Shown here piece after piece: positions 35,705 to 45,091 of a stretch of DNA of 64,000 nt. The stretch spans positions 1-64,000 of the forward strand of contig JAJPJL010000046.1 in the NCBI GenBank assembly GCA_021324255.1, in the 5' to 3' direction. How positions within the stretch are numbered: the first letter of the stretch is position 1; the number at the start of each line of letters is the position of its first letter. Origin of the DNA: Bacillota bacterium (GTDB lineage: Bacteria; Sysuimicrobiota; Sysuimicrobiia; Sysuimicrobiales; Segetimicrobiaceae). Position numbers and translations under genes: made by a program. The notes under the pieces were generated by a model that worked only from the letters and a program-made list of their open reading frames with translations, had not been told where the DNA came from and searched no databases.

Positions 35705-36748
35705 ATGAAACGGCGGGTGGCGCAACAGCGACGGCTCCGAAGCGGCGTGGCGTTCCTGGGCCTGGCCTGCGCCGCGTGGCTCATGTCATGGTACGTGGGC
35801 GGTGGGCGCGTGGCGGCCGCGGCCGCGCCGTCCGGCACGATCACCCTGTACACGTCCGAATCGGAGGATGACGTCAACGCCATCGCCGGGGACTTCATGA
35901 AGCGCACCCCGGGCGTCACGGTGAAGATCTTCCGCGCCGGCACGGTCCCGGTGGAGGCCAAGCTTCAAGCCGAGGAGCAGGCCGGCGGCATCCAAGCGGA
36001 CGTCGTCTGGTTCGCCGACCCCGCGTTCTTGCACAACCTCGTCACGCACGGCCAACTGGCGGCCTACGCACCCCCGGCCGCGCGCGGGGTGCCCCGCGCC
36101 TTCCACTATGACGGCAACCGATACCACGAGGTCCGCCTGATCTTCAATGTCCTGGGCTACAACACCCTGGCCGTCCACTTGAAGCCGGCGAGTTGGTGGG
36201 ACATGGCGCTGCCGCGGTACCGGGGGCGCGGCGGCATGCCGAACCCGTTCGTCTCCGGCGCCGCGTTCGCCAGCGTCGGCACGTTCGCCAGCATGAAAGG
36301 ATTCGGGTGGGGGTACTACCGCGCCCTCAGGCAGAACGATATCCAGGTCATTCAGGCCAACGGGGACGTGCTGCAAAAGCTCGCGTCCGGCGAGATCGTG
36401 GTCGCGCAGATCGTGGACTTCTTCGTGCGGCATGCGAAGGCGCAGGGCTCGCCGGTGGACTACGTGGTGCCGGCCGAAGGCGCGGTCCTCATTCCCACGC
36501 CGGTGGCGATCGTGAAAACGACGGCGAACCTCGCGGCGGCGCAGGCCTTTGTCAACTACCTGTACACGCCCGACGCCCAGCGCCTGTTCGTCCAGCGGGC
36601 GTACATCCCGGTGCTCCCCGGGATCCCGCTGCCCCCCGGCGTCCCGGCCCTCTCCTCGATCAAGATCATCCAGCCAAACCTTGCCTACATCGCCGAGCGC
36701 CGGGCGGAGATCAGGCAGAACGTCGCCCAGATCTTCGGCATCCAGTAG
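35705..36748 (+). CDS. Extracellular iron(III)-type ABC binding protein
   Basis: A 347-residue secreted protein with signal peptide (about 1-40, GVAFLGLACAAWLMSWYVGGG). It belongs to the FbpA/polyamine-type solute-binding group: GTITLYTSESEDDVNAIAGDFMKRTPGVTVKIFRAGT, then WFADPAFL, YNTLAV, and the C-terminal ALSSIKIIQPNLAYIAERRAEIRQNVAQIF. These bind Fe3+, thiamine or phosphonates. ATG 35705 is preceded by GGGGGG. It is followed, 18 bp later, by the fused permease. Confidence 0.85.
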   Translation: MKRRVAQQRRLRSGVAFLGLACAAWLMSWYVGGGRVAAAAAPSGTITLYTSESEDDVNAIAGDFMKRTPGVTVKIFRAGTVPVEAKLQAEEQAGGIQADVVWFADPAFLHNLVTHGQLAAYAPPAARGVPRAFHYDGNRYHEVRLIFNVLGYNTLAVHLKPASWWDMALPRYRGRGGMPNPFVSGAAFASVGTFASMKGFGWGYYRALRQNDIQVIQANGDVLQKLASGEIVVAQIVDFFVRHAKAQGSPVDYVVPAEGAVLIPTPVAIVKTTANLAAAQAFVNYLYTPDAQRLFVQRAYIPVLPGIPLPPGVPALSSIKIIQPNLAYIAERRAEIRQNVAQIFGIQ

Positions 36749-36766
36749 GCGCAGGGCCGGCCGTCA

Positions 36767-38482
36767 TTGGCGCGAGCGGCCCGCGGAGGCTGGCGAACCG
36801 CTTGGCGCGCCACGGCGGTAGCGGCCGCCGGGGTCGCGGCCGCGCTGCTCGGCGTTGCCCTCGTCTCCCCCGCGCTCGTGCTGATCGCGCACTCGTTCCT
36901 CGCCGGCGGCCGGGTGTCCGTCGCGCACTATGCGGCGATCGCCACGGACCCGCAGGTATACGAGGCGCTCTGGCACAGCCTGGCCGTATCGGTCGCCGCG
37001 ACGGCGGGGGGGACGGTGCTCGGCGCCGCGCTGGCGTGGCTGGTCAGCCGGACCGACGTGCCACTGCGGGAGTTCTGGCGCACGGCGCTGCTCCTGCCGT
37101 ACATGATCCCGCCGTTTGTCGGCGCCATCGCGTGGGTCTACCTCTTGAGCCCGGTCGGCTACCTCAACCGGGTCTGGATGGCGCTCACGGGTGCTGCCGG
37201 GCCGCTGGTCGTCGTCTACGGAGCCGGGGGCATCATCGCGGTCATGATGCTGTACGGCTACCCGATCGTGTTTCTCGCCACGCTCGGCGTGCTGGAGCGC
37301 ATGAACCCGGCGCTGGAGGAAGCGGCGCGGATGGGGCGCGCGGGGCCCGGCGCGGTCTTCCGCGAGATCACCATCCCGCTCGCGTTCCCCGGGGTGCTCG
37401 CCGGCGCGCTCTTGCTCTTGATGTCGTCGCTCGGAGACTTCGGCATTCCGGCCGTGATCGGGTTCCCGGCGCGCTACCTCGTGCTCACTACCAAGATCTA
37501 CTCGATGATCCTCAACTTCGACCGGCCGGATAACCTCAACGTGGCCGCGGCGCTGTCGATGTGGCTCGTGCTCGTCGCCGGCGGTCTGCTGGCGCTCCAG
37601 CGCCGGCTCCGGGACCGCGTTCGGTTCGCCGTGATCGGCGGGCCGTCCGGCGGGCGATCGCTCGTCGCGTTGGGTCGATGGCGGTATCCGGCCGCCGCCG
37701 CGCTCGGCCTCCTCATGGTGACGGCCGTGGCGCTCCCGCTCGCGGCCATTCTGCTGACGTCGTTGGTTCGGGCGTACGGATTGCCGCCGGGTCCGGGGAA
37801 TCTCACCCTCGCGCACTACGTGGAGGCCCTCACGGGGGTGCCCAAGGTGCAGCGCGCCCTGGCGAACAGCTTGGGGCTCGCCGCGGGCGCCGCGACGCTG
37901 ATCGTGGCCCTATCGGTGGGGCTCGGCTATGTGCTGACGCGCACGCGCGTGCGCGCCGGCGCCGCCGTCGAACTGCTCGTCACGATCCCCTACGCGCTTC
38001 CCGGCACGGTCGTCGCCCTCGGTATGATCCTCACCTGGTTGCGGCCGGTGCCGCTGCTGGGGCTGCGGCTCTACGACACCGCCTGGATCATCCTGCTGGC
38101 CTACGTCACCCGCTTCATGGCCATGGGGCTGCGGACCGTCCTCGCGGGCCTGACCCAGGTGCACGGCACGCTGGAAGAGGCCGCGCGCCTCGGCGGAGCC
38201 GGTCCCCTGCGGGCCTTTCTCAGCATCGTGGTCCCGATCATCCGGCCCAGCCTGGCGGCCGGCTGGTTCCTGGTCTTCATCCCCGCCGTCGCGGAGTTGA
38301 CGCTCTCGATCCTGCTGTTCTCGGTGGGGCACGAGACGCTGGGGGTCGTGATCTTCGGGCTCAACGACGAGGGAAACGTGTCGCTCACGGCCGCCTTGGC
38401 CTTCGTCGTCACGGTGGTGCTCCTCGCCGTCAATCTGCTCTCGCGGTCGGTCTGGCGGGATCCGGCGGCGACCCGCGGTTGA
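36767..38482 (+). CDS. ABC permease with two fused transmembrane domains (FbpB/ThiP-like)
   Basis: A 571-residue protein made of two permease halves, each with about six membrane segments and an EAA loop: EEAARMGRAGPGAVFREITIPL and EEAARLGGAGPLRAFLSIVVPI. This fused form is typical of iron(III) and thiamine importers (FbpB, ThiP). TTG start at 36767, 18 bp after the binding-protein gene. No ATPase gene follows; the next gene is on the other strand. The ATPase must come from elsewhere. Confidence 0.9.
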   Translation: MARAARGGWRTAWRATAVAAAGVAAALLGVALVSPALVLIAHSFLAGGRVSVAHYAAIATDPQVYEALWHSLAVSVAATAGGTVLGAALAWLVSRTDVPLREFWRTALLLPYMIPPFVGAIAWVYLLSPVGYLNRVWMALTGAAGPLVVVYGAGGIIAVMMLYGYPIVFLATLGVLERMNPALEEAARMGRAGPGAVFREITIPLAFPGVLAGALLLLMSSLGDFGIPAVIGFPARYLVLTTKIYSMILNFDRPDNLNVAAALSMWLVLVAGGLLALQRRLRDRVRFAVIGGPSGGRSLVALGRWRYPAAAALGLLMVTAVALPLAAILLTSLVRAYGLPPGPGNLTLAHYVEALTGVPKVQRALANSLGLAAGAATLIVALSVGLGYVLTRTRVRAGAAVELLVTIPYALPGTVVALGMILTWLRPVPLLGLRLYDTAWIILLAYVTRFMAMGLRTVLAGLTQVHGTLEEAARLGGAGPLRAFLSIVVPIIRPSLAAGWFLVFIPAVAELTLSILLFSVGHETLGVVIFGLNDEGNVSLTAALAFVVTVVLLAVNLLSRSVWRDPAATRG

Positions 38483-38493
38483 GGAGCGACGAG

Positions 38494-39567
38494 TCAGCGA
38501 CCGACCGCGCGGGAATGACCGTGATGTGCCGGGTCTGGAAGCCGCCCGTGCTGGGCCTTCATCGCGTACAGGCGCAAGTCCGCGGCCAGCAACAACTGGT
38601 CCACGGTCGTGCCGTCAGCCGGCCACGTGGCGCTTCCCCACGAGACGTCCAACCCGCCGTGCGGCCTGACGGAGTCGGGGAGCGGGATGCCGGCCGCGAC
38701 GGCGTGGTCAATCACCACCCTCGCCCCGGCTTCATCCGTTTCGGGCAGCAGCAGGACGAACTCGTCCCCGCCGTACCGCGCGGCCAGGTCGCACGCCCGC
38801 CGGTCCGCGCTGAGCGCCCGCCCGACCGCCACGAGGACCTCGTCGCCGGCGCCGTGACCGCACGTATCGTTGATCTGCTTGAACCCGTCCAGGTCGACGA
38901 GCACGATGGTGACCGGACGCCGTGTCCGCTCCGACCGCGCGACCTCTTGCTGGAACCGCTCCATGAAGGTCCGGCGGTTGGCGATGCCCGTCAAGCTATC
39001 CGTCGCGGCCGCGTTCTTCAGCGCGTCGTGCAGCTGGCTCACCTCGACCGCGCTGGCGATGTACCGTGCCACCACGGTGAGCAGGTGAAGATCCGGCTCG
39101 CAAAAGGCGTCGACCTCGGCACGGTACGCGCTCAACACCCCGATCGACCGGGTGCGGCAGACGAGCGGCGCGTAGATGCCCGAGCGGACGCCGGGGTCCT
39201 TGCGCAGCACGCGGGCGTCCGCGTGGAGATCCGGCACGATCAGCGGGGTCTGGCGCTGCATGACTTCCCATATCAAGCCGCGCCCGCGGGCGAACCGCAA
39301 TCCGGTCGCACCCGCCCGCAGGCCGGATCCGGCCTTGACGACCAGCATGTCCTCGCCCCCGCCGGTCTCCAGGAGCGCCACGGCGCACGATTCGAACCCG
39401 ATGGAGTCGTGCACGGCGCGAATGATGTGCTGCAGGAGCACGTGAAGGTCGAGCACGGCGGACATTTCGGTCGCCAGCCCTGCCAGAAACGCGAGCAATC
39501 GATCCGACTCGGCGCGCCGAGGTCGAGCCGTGGCCCGCGACCGATCGCTCAAGTCCTCCCGTGCCAT
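38494..39567 (-). CDS. GAF-GGDEF diguanylate cyclase
   Basis: A 357-residue soluble protein with GAF (about 25-185, GIYAPLVCRTRSIGVL) and GGDEF (195-345) domains. RYGGDEFVLLLPE is complete and RACD five residues before it forms an I-site. VSWG replaces SIG, as in the relatives at 4949 and 31496. ATG 39567 has GAGGAGG upstream. Convergent with the permease gene (12 bp apart). Predicted c-di-GMP synthase with feedback control. Confidence 0.9.
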   Translation of the reverse strand: MAREDLSDRSRATARPRRAESDRLLAFLAGLATEMSAVLDLHVLLQHIIRAVHDSIGFESCAVALLETGGGEDMLVVKAGSGLRAGATGLRFARGRGLIWEVMQRQTPLIVPDLHADARVLRKDPGVRSGIYAPLVCRTRSIGVLSAYRAEVDAFCEPDLHLLTVVARYIASAVEVSQLHDALKNAAATDSLTGIANRRTFMERFQQEVARSERTRRPVTIVLVDLDGFKQINDTCGHGAGDEVLVAVGRALSADRRACDLAARYGGDEFVLLLPETDEAGARVVIDHAVAAGIPLPDSVRPHGGLDVSWGSATWPADGTTVDQLLLAADLRLYAMKAQHGRLPDPAHHGHSRAVGR

Positions 39568-39826
39568 GGACGCCTCCTCGCGCCGCCACATGCAAGCCGG
39601 CGCGGTGTGGTAGCCTTGAGGCCCTCCCCGCCCCGTCATAGTCATGCCCCACGAGCGGCCGCATGAGACCGGGAACGGCCGTGGGCTCGTCCGCTCCGCC
39701 GCTCGCGATGTGCCCGCCGGCCCGCGAATGACGGTGCAGGCGCGCGCGCCGGGACGCCCGGCGAAGGGACCGCGGCCGCGCGCCCGAACACAACGGCAAC
39801 CAAGCGCGACGCCGGAGGGAACCCCT

Positions 39827-40336
39827 ATGGAGGTCTTCGAAGCGATCCGCACGCTGTTGGCCGTCCGCAGATACCGGGACGCGCCGGTGCCGCCGCCGGT
39901 CGTGCGACGAATCGTGGAGGCGGGCCGGCTCACCGGCAGCAGCAAGAACGGGCAGCCGTGGCACTTCATCGTGGTCCAGGACCGCGACATGCTCTCGCGG
40001 CTCGGCAGCGTGGCCCGCACCGGGCCGTACATCTCCGAGGCACCGCTCGCGATCGCCGTCGCCGTCGACAAGGCGTCCAGGTTCGGCGTCTCCGACGGCA
40101 GCCGGGCGATCCAGTCGATGTTGCTGGCCGCGTGGTCGGAGGGCGTTGGATCGAATTGGGTGGGCTTTCTTGGGATGCCGGAGGCAAAGTCGCTGCTCGG
40201 CATTCCCGAGACCATGGAGTTGCTGGCGATTGTGCCGTTCGGATATCCGGCGGATCCGGCCGGCCGGGGGAAAAAAGCCCGCAAGCCGCTCGGCGAAATC
40301 GCCTCCCGCGAACGGTACGGGCGGCCTTTGGACTGA
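39827..40336 (+). CDS. Nitroreductase-family protein
   Basis: A 169-residue nitroreductase: MEVFEAIRTLLAVRRYRDAPV, GRLTGSSKNGQPWHFIVVQD (FMN contacts), and AIQSMLLAAWSEGVGSNWVGFL. It is shorter than the F420-operon paralogue at 8901 and differs in sequence, so a different substrate is likely. ATG 39827 has GGAGGG upstream. Alone between divergent and vapBC genes. Confidence 0.9.
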   Translation: MEVFEAIRTLLAVRRYRDAPVPPPVVRRIVEAGRLTGSSKNGQPWHFIVVQDRDMLSRLGSVARTGPYISEAPLAIAVAVDKASRFGVSDGSRAIQSMLLAAWSEGVGSNWVGFLGMPEAKSLLGIPETMELLAIVPFGYPADPAGRGKKARKPLGEIASRERYGRPLD

Positions 40337-40381
40337 TCCACCCGCCCCGTGTGCGCCCATCTTGTGGTCGCGTGCGATCGC

Positions 40382-40410
40382 TTGACGCCGCGGCGAGCGT
40401 AAGGTATCTT
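40382..40410 (+). promoter_or_regulatory. vapBC promoter
   Basis: TTGACG (40382-40387), exactly 17 bp, TATCTT (40405-40410). It ends 32 bp before the antitoxin start. Confidence 0.75.
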
Positions 40411-40412
40411 GG

Positions 40413-40427
40413 TACCACGTCATGGTA
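40413..40427. promoter_or_regulatory. Candidate VapBC operator
   Basis: TACCA-CGTCA-TGGTA, a perfect inverted repeat lying three bases after the -10 box, at the expected transcription start, as is usual for toxin-antitoxin autorepression. Confidence 0.6.
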
Positions 40428-40442
40428 GAAGGATAGACTGCT

Positions 40443-40694
40443 ATGGGGTTCAACGTGAAAAATGAGGAAACGCACCGGCTCGCTCGGGAGCTCGCCGCCC
40501 TCACGGGCGAGAGCATGACGGCGGCGATCACGCTCGCGATCCGGGAACGTCTCGAGCGGGTTCGCGGCGCAACCCGCGGAAGTCTCGCAGAACGCCTGCG
40601 GTCGATCGGCAAGAGGACTGCGCCGCGGCTGAAGGGCATCCGCTCGACCGATCACGATACGCTCCTCTACGACGAGCGCGGGTTGCCGCGGTGA
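40443..40694 (+). CDS. vapB: VapB-type antitoxin (PSK/Rv0623-like)
   Basis: An 83-residue antitoxin with an N-terminal RHH-like segment: MGFNVKNEETHRLARELAALTGESMTAAITLAIRERLERVRG. The C-terminal part (LLYDERGLPR) is the typical toxin-neutralising tail. It overlaps the toxin gene: TGA at 40692-40694 shares two bases with the GTG at 40691. Together they should form an autoregulated type II module. Confidence 0.9.
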   Translation: MGFNVKNEETHRLARELAALTGESMTAAITLAIRERLERVRGATRGSLAERLRSIGKRTAPRLKGIRSTDHDTLLYDERGLPR

Positions 40695-41086
40695 TCATCG
40701 ACGCCTCTGCCCTGCTCGCCATTCTGCTCGACGAACCGGAGGCCGCTGCGTACGCCGATGCGATCGAACGCGCATCCAGCAGGCGTGTGTCGGCCGTGAA
40801 CTTCGTTGAGGCGGCGGCGGTTGTCGACCGCAAGCGCGACCCGGTGGCGAGCCGGGGGTTCGACGACATGGTACGTGAGGCGCGCATCACGGTCGACCCG
40901 GTCACCGAAGAACAAGCGCGCATCGCGCGGGAGGCGTACCGTGACTTCGGTCGAGGGAGCGGACACCCGGCCCGGTTGAATCTTGGTCACTGCTTCGCCT
41001 ACGCGCTGGCTAAGGCGACCGGTGAACCCTTGCTGTTCAAGGGGCGCGACTTCTCACAGACGGACGTGACGCGGGCGCTTCCGTAG
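40691..41086 (+). CDS. vapC: VapC PIN-domain toxin
   Basis: A 131-residue PIN RNase: MIIDASALLAILLDEPEAA with the first Asp, AVNFVEAAAVVD with the Glu, and LNLGHCFAYALAKATGEPLLFKGRDFSQTDV with the later acid residues. GTG start overlapping the antitoxin stop. VapC toxins cleave tRNA or rRNA when not held by VapB. Confidence 0.92.
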   Translation: MIIDASALLAILLDEPEAAAYADAIERASSRRVSAVNFVEAAAVVDRKRDPVASRGFDDMVREARITVDPVTEEQARIAREAYRDFGRGSGHPARLNLGHCFAYALAKATGEPLLFKGRDFSQTDVTRALP

Positions 41087-41173
41087 CCGCGTGTCCGCGC
41101 GGGCTGCGATTCCGCCGCTCCGGCGCCGTCGGGACGGCCCGGCGCCGTTGCCGGTCACCCCACGCGACGGCGA

Positions 41174-41728
41174 TCACAGCACCCGAAACGTGCTGAGGAT
41201 CTGCACAATCAGCGGCATGTCGCGGCGAACGGAATCGGGGTCGTTCGTCGTGGACCCCGTGAGCACGAACCCCAGCCGGGCGGACGTGAAGTACACCTGC
41301 AGCTGATACAACGGCGGCAGGTTGTTCGGTTCCCACGTAAAGTAGCGGTAGTACGCCGGACGCCCCGCAATGGTGGCGTCCCCCTGCTGGACCACCGTGT
41401 ATCCGTGAAACGCAACCGCCACCAAGCGCTCTGCCTGCGCCGCGTACGCGCCGGGCGCCATGGGTTCGGGGAGCGGCTCGACGACGACGTTGACCCGCGG
41501 GCCATGGCCGCCGCCCTCGGCGGGGCCGGCCGCCAGCAGCGCGACCATGCCCTCGGGCTTCGTGGCAATCTGCCATGAAGCGGGAAAGGCCATGGCAAAC
41601 CGCCCGTGCGGGTCCGTCACGATCTGCGCGAGCGGCGACTGCGCCCACCCGCGTCCCATGCCGGTGCCGGCCGCTACGAGGCAAACCACCGCGACAAGCG
41701 CATAATGGACTCGCACGAGCGGTCGCAT
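41174..41728 (-). CDS. Secreted PsbP/DcrB-like protein
   Basis: A 184-residue exported protein with signal peptide (MRPLVRVHYALVAVVCLVAAGTGMGRGWA). The mature part has the PsbP/DUF1795-like pattern: DPHGRFAMAFPASWQIATKPEG, then VNVVVEPLPEP, VVQQGDATIAGRPAYYRYF, and YFTSARLGFVLTGST. Such alpha-beta-alpha sandwiches are common in small extracytoplasmic proteins; function unknown. ATG 41728 has GGGGGAGGA upstream. Confidence 0.7.
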   Translation of the reverse strand: MRPLVRVHYALVAVVCLVAAGTGMGRGWAQSPLAQIVTDPHGRFAMAFPASWQIATKPEGMVALLAAGPAEGGGHGPRVNVVVEPLPEPMAPGAYAAQAERLVAVAFHGYTVVQQGDATIAGRPAYYRYFTWEPNNLPPLYQLQVYFTSARLGFVLTGSTTNDPDSVRRDMPLIVQILSTFRVL

Positions 41729-42010
41729 GCGTCCTCCCCCGCCCCCGTCGAGATCGAGGGGCCATCGATCCACGTCGCGCCGCGGCCCGAAGGCCTGCGG
41801 CCGACACCCACAAGCATGCCCAAATTGGGGGCGTTCGCGACACGCGGCCGGGCGTGATTCGCGCCGACACGCCACCGTCGATCGACCGGTCCGCGGTGTC
41901 GATTCTCCGGGGAGCTGTTCGGAGCCTCAGTTCCTCACCGCACTCGCACGTGCATTTTGCCGGCGACACGGGTTCCCTGGCGACCGGGCGAGCCGCTCTG
42001 ACGGCGTAGG

Positions 42011-44323
42011 CTAGTCCTCGTGGACCCGGGGTCGGACGGATGGTTCGGCGCGCGGCGGGGTCTCGTGATGCAGGCGCTCCGCGGCGCGCACGCCGGCCTC
42101 CGAAGCGATCGCGACGGCGTCGCCGCCCGCGGCTTTGACCGTGTACATCGCACGGTCCGCGGCTCTGATGAGCGTCTCGATGGTCCGGCCGTCCTCGGGA
42201 AAACTCGCCACGCCCAGGCTGACCGTGATCAGGGGGCCCGGGACCGCGCCTGTGTCGGCCGGCGAGCGCTTCGACGACGCGCCGCCGACCAGACGTCTGA
42301 TCCGCTCGGCCAGCGCGGTCGCCCCCGCCTTCGGCGTCCCGGGTAAGAGCGCGACAAATTCATCGCCGCCGTAGCGCGCCACGACGTCCACGTGGGCCCG
42401 GTGCTCCTGATTGAGGACGCGCGCGACCTGCTGCAGAGCGAAGTCCCCCAGCAGGTGCCCGTACGTGTCGTTGAAGTGCTTGAATCGATCGACCTCGAGC
42501 ATGACCACCGACAGCGGCGCGCCCGTCCGGTTCGCCCGCGCGAGTTCCCGCTCCAAGGCTTCCCAGAGCATCCGGCGGTTGGCCAGCCCGGTCAACCCGT
42601 CGGTCATCGCCAGGGTGCGCGCTTCCTCGTAGTGCCGCGCGTTGTCGATGGCGACGGCGGCGTAGCCGGCGAGCGTGGTCAGCAACTCGAGGTCCGTGGT
42701 GCCCAATACCGGCTCGATGGTCTCCACGGTGATCACGCCGACCACGACGCCCCGATGCATGATCGGTACACTGACCTGCTGCGTCACCCGCGCGTCGGAG
42801 GCGACGTAGTCGGGATCGGAGTGGACATCCAACACGAGCGCGCACTGCCCCGTGCGGGCGACACGGCCGATAATGCCGCGCGAGATCGGGAAGAGGTCCT
42901 CCCTGCCTTCGTAGCCGCGCCTCGTCACCAGGCGGAGGACGTCGCCCTCCAGCAACTGGAGCGACACGAACGGATAGCCAAGCGTGTCATGCAATTCGTC
43001 CACCAGCGCGCCGAAGACTTCGTCCGTGGCCAGCGAGGTCGAGACGCGCGTAAAGGAGCGGTTCAGGAGCGTGAGCTGGTGTGCCCTCCGCTCGGACTCC
43101 CGCAGCAGGTCCGCGTTTCGCGCCTGGAGTGCTTCGGCGCGCGCGAGGTTGCGCTGCGATTCCCCGTAGAGGCGCAGGTAGTTGACGACGAACGCGGCCT
43201 GCGACGCGAGCATCGCGACCGCTCGCTCCTGCGCCGGGATGAAGTAGTCCGGGATCGAGTGCACCATCCCGAGCGATCCCATCAAGTGCGTTCCGGTCAC
43301 CAGGGGCACCAGCATGACGCTCCGGACCGGCTGACCGGCCGCCTTGAGGGGAAGGCGATGCGTGCGCATCCTGTCGGTCTCCCGCGCGAGATGCACCGAA
43401 GCGTCCGGCTGCCGCCCCCACATCTCGGCGGTGACGGTGTCGGCAAGACCCTGCGCCGTCTCTGGATCGAGCCCGCGCGACACGGCCACGTCGAAGGCGC
43501 CGTCGGCGTTCCGCAGGCTGACCCACAGGGCGGACGGCGTGGCCACCCGCGCGACGAGCCCGGCGAGCCGGTCCAACAACTGCGCGAGGTCGGCCGCTTG
43601 TACGAGATCCGTGACCGCGGCGTAGAGGCGACGGAGGTGGCGGTTCTGCTGCCCGTGGGAATCGTAAGCGAGGAAGACGAGCCCGCCCACGATCGGAATA
43701 ACGAGCACGAACTGCAGATTGGGCGGCATGGTGCGGATCCGGAGCAACTCGATCGTCGCCAGCACCCCAAACGAGCCGAGCACCCACGTCGTCGCGAGCC
43801 GGATTGATGCGTTTCCCAGCAGCACGGTCGTTACCGGGACCTCGCGCCGCATGGCGGAATAGAAGCTCACAACCACGTGGGTCGTCACGGCGTAGACGGC
43901 CACGCTACCGAGCGCCGCGGGCAGCACCCGGTCGGGTTGCCAGAATGTGTGCTCGAGGGCAAGAGAAAGGCGCCCCGACTGGATCAGGTTCCAGATCGCC
44001 CCGGCCAGGGCGACGCTCAACGCCCGCTGGCTGGAGTTGAAGACGATCGTGGCGACGGGACGCCGGCGCTGCATGTTGACCGCGAGCTGCGCGACCCCGG
44101 CGCAAAGTCCGGCATACCCGGACCCCAGCACGAGCGCGGCGGGCAGCGAGGCTGCGGGCCCGAACGCGACGGTACCTGCTTGCGGGAGGGTAATGATAAG
44201 ATACTCAGCGCCCAAACAGAGCAGAAGGAAGCCCCCGAGCAAGGGCAGCGGCGGGAGAGGCTCCAGTACCAGGGCAGCGCAGATCAGGAGTCCCCCGGCG
44301 ACCAGCGGTCCCCACGCGATCAC
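42011..44323 (-). CDS. Membrane GAF-GAF-GGDEF protein
   Basis: A 770-residue protein: seven or eight membrane segments in the first 230 residues, two GAF domains (about 245-395 and 425-575, with FVSLQLLEGDVLRLVTRRGYEG and QQVSVPIMHRGVVVGVITVE), and GGDEF (590-740). RYGGDEFVALLPG is complete, but the residue expected as R of the RxxD I-site is A (AHVD), so feedback inhibition may be absent. It keeps SLG, unlike the SWG family nearby. Predicted membrane-bound diguanylate cyclase sensing by GAF. Confidence 0.9.
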   Translation of the reverse strand: MIAWGPLVAGGLLICAALVLEPLPPLPLLGGFLLLCLGAEYLIITLPQAGTVAFGPAASLPAALVLGSGYAGLCAGVAQLAVNMQRRRPVATIVFNSSQRALSVALAGAIWNLIQSGRLSLALEHTFWQPDRVLPAALGSVAVYAVTTHVVVSFYSAMRREVPVTTVLLGNASIRLATTWVLGSFGVLATIELLRIRTMPPNLQFVLVIPIVGGLVFLAYDSHGQQNRHLRRLYAAVTDLVQAADLAQLLDRLAGLVARVATPSALWVSLRNADGAFDVAVSRGLDPETAQGLADTVTAEMWGRQPDASVHLARETDRMRTHRLPLKAAGQPVRSVMLVPLVTGTHLMGSLGMVHSIPDYFIPAQERAVAMLASQAAFVVNYLRLYGESQRNLARAEALQARNADLLRESERRAHQLTLLNRSFTRVSTSLATDEVFGALVDELHDTLGYPFVSLQLLEGDVLRLVTRRGYEGREDLFPISRGIIGRVARTGQCALVLDVHSDPDYVASDARVTQQVSVPIMHRGVVVGVITVETIEPVLGTTDLELLTTLAGYAAVAIDNARHYEEARTLAMTDGLTGLANRRMLWEALERELARANRTGAPLSVVMLEVDRFKHFNDTYGHLLGDFALQQVARVLNQEHRAHVDVVARYGGDEFVALLPGTPKAGATALAERIRRLVGGASSKRSPADTGAVPGPLITVSLGVASFPEDGRTIETLIRAADRAMYTVKAAGGDAVAIASEAGVRAAERLHHETPPRAEPSVRPRVHED

Positions 44324-44519
44324 CCAAGATGCCCATGAGCGACGCCGGTCCCGCAGGGGGCAGCGCCTCCTCTCCGAAACGCCGCAATCGGGAGCTTTTT
44401 ACGCATCGTGCCCCGATCGAGAGAACGTTAGACCGCCCGTATCGGCAAGGAGCACAACGATCGATGCCGCCGGGTCGAGGACGCATGGCGGCACGACGAC
44501 CGTTTTCGGGAATGCGGGC

Positions 44520-44882
44520 TCAGACGTGAAACACAACGCCTAGAGTAGACGCCGCCTTTGCGAGCCGCCCATCAAATGTCCAAAGGGCAGCAGCCGACAG
44601 ACGCGCGGATGCTAACAAATGCGCATCGATCCACCCAATCCCTCGGCCGAACAAGTGCTCCCCCTCGACGAGTCGCATCACTTCCTCATGCTCGGCTGCC
44701 TCAGCGTACGGCAACGCCTGAAGTAAGGTCATGATCGCCCGGCGATTGCGCAAAGTTCCGCACGCTACCTCGCCTACCACGAACGGATGTGCCAAGACCT
44801 CGCCGTTTTCCAGAAGGGACCGCATTGTACGGTTCCCGACGCGCAAGTGGTCCACCCAGACCGACGTGTCCACCAAGATCAT
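44520..44882 (-). CDS. vapC: VapC PIN-domain toxin
   Basis: A 120-residue PIN protein starting MILVDTSVWVDHLRVGN with the first Asp, GEVACGTLRN with the Glu, and GIGWIDAHLLASARLSAAALWTFDGRL with the later acids. Its ATG overlaps the stop of the antitoxin gene (ATGA). A VapC of the MvpA/FitB-like type; unrelated in sequence detail to the one at 40691. Confidence 0.93.
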   Translation of the reverse strand: MILVDTSVWVDHLRVGNRTMRSLLENGEVLAHPFVVGEVACGTLRNRRAIMTLLQALPYAEAAEHEEVMRLVEGEHLFGRGIGWIDAHLLASARLSAAALWTFDGRLAKAASTLGVVFHV

Positions 44883-45079
44883 GTGAGCCGGTGTGACCGA
44901 CGCCGGCGAACGGTCCTCAAAGAAGGTTCCGTACCCCCGAGCCGGGCGAGTCGCCGGGCGCTTTCCCTCGCGATCAAGGCCTCGAGGCCCATCCTCACCA
45001 ATACAGTTTTCTTGGATGTTCCGGTGAGTTGAGCCGCCCGGCGGACAAGGGAAGGGTCGATGTTGAGTGTCGTCCTCAT
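44879..45079 (-). CDS. vapB: VapB-type antitoxin (DUF2191-like)
   Basis: About 66 residues: MRTTLNIDPSLVRRAAQLTGTSKKTVLVRMGLEALI is the typical antitoxin strand-helix-helix start, then a basic tail. Two ATGs are possible, 45091 and 45079, because a 12-bp tandem duplication (ATGAGGACGACT/A) repeats MRTT. 45079 is preferred: GAGG lies six bases upstream of it, while 45091 would be only a few bases from the predicted transcription start. Confidence 0.9.
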   Translation of the reverse strand: MRTTLNIDPSLVRRAAQLTGTSKKTVLVRMGLEALIARESARRLARLGGTEPSLRTVRRRRSHRLT

Positions 45080-45091
45080 AGTCGTCCTCAT
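45068..45091 (-). repeat. 12-bp tandem duplication at the vapB start
   Basis: On the minus strand the start region reads ATGAGGACGACT then ATGAGGACGACA, two copies differing at the last base, giving two in-frame ATGs. The first copy supplies the Shine-Dalgarno (GAGG) for the second ATG. Confidence 0.8.
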
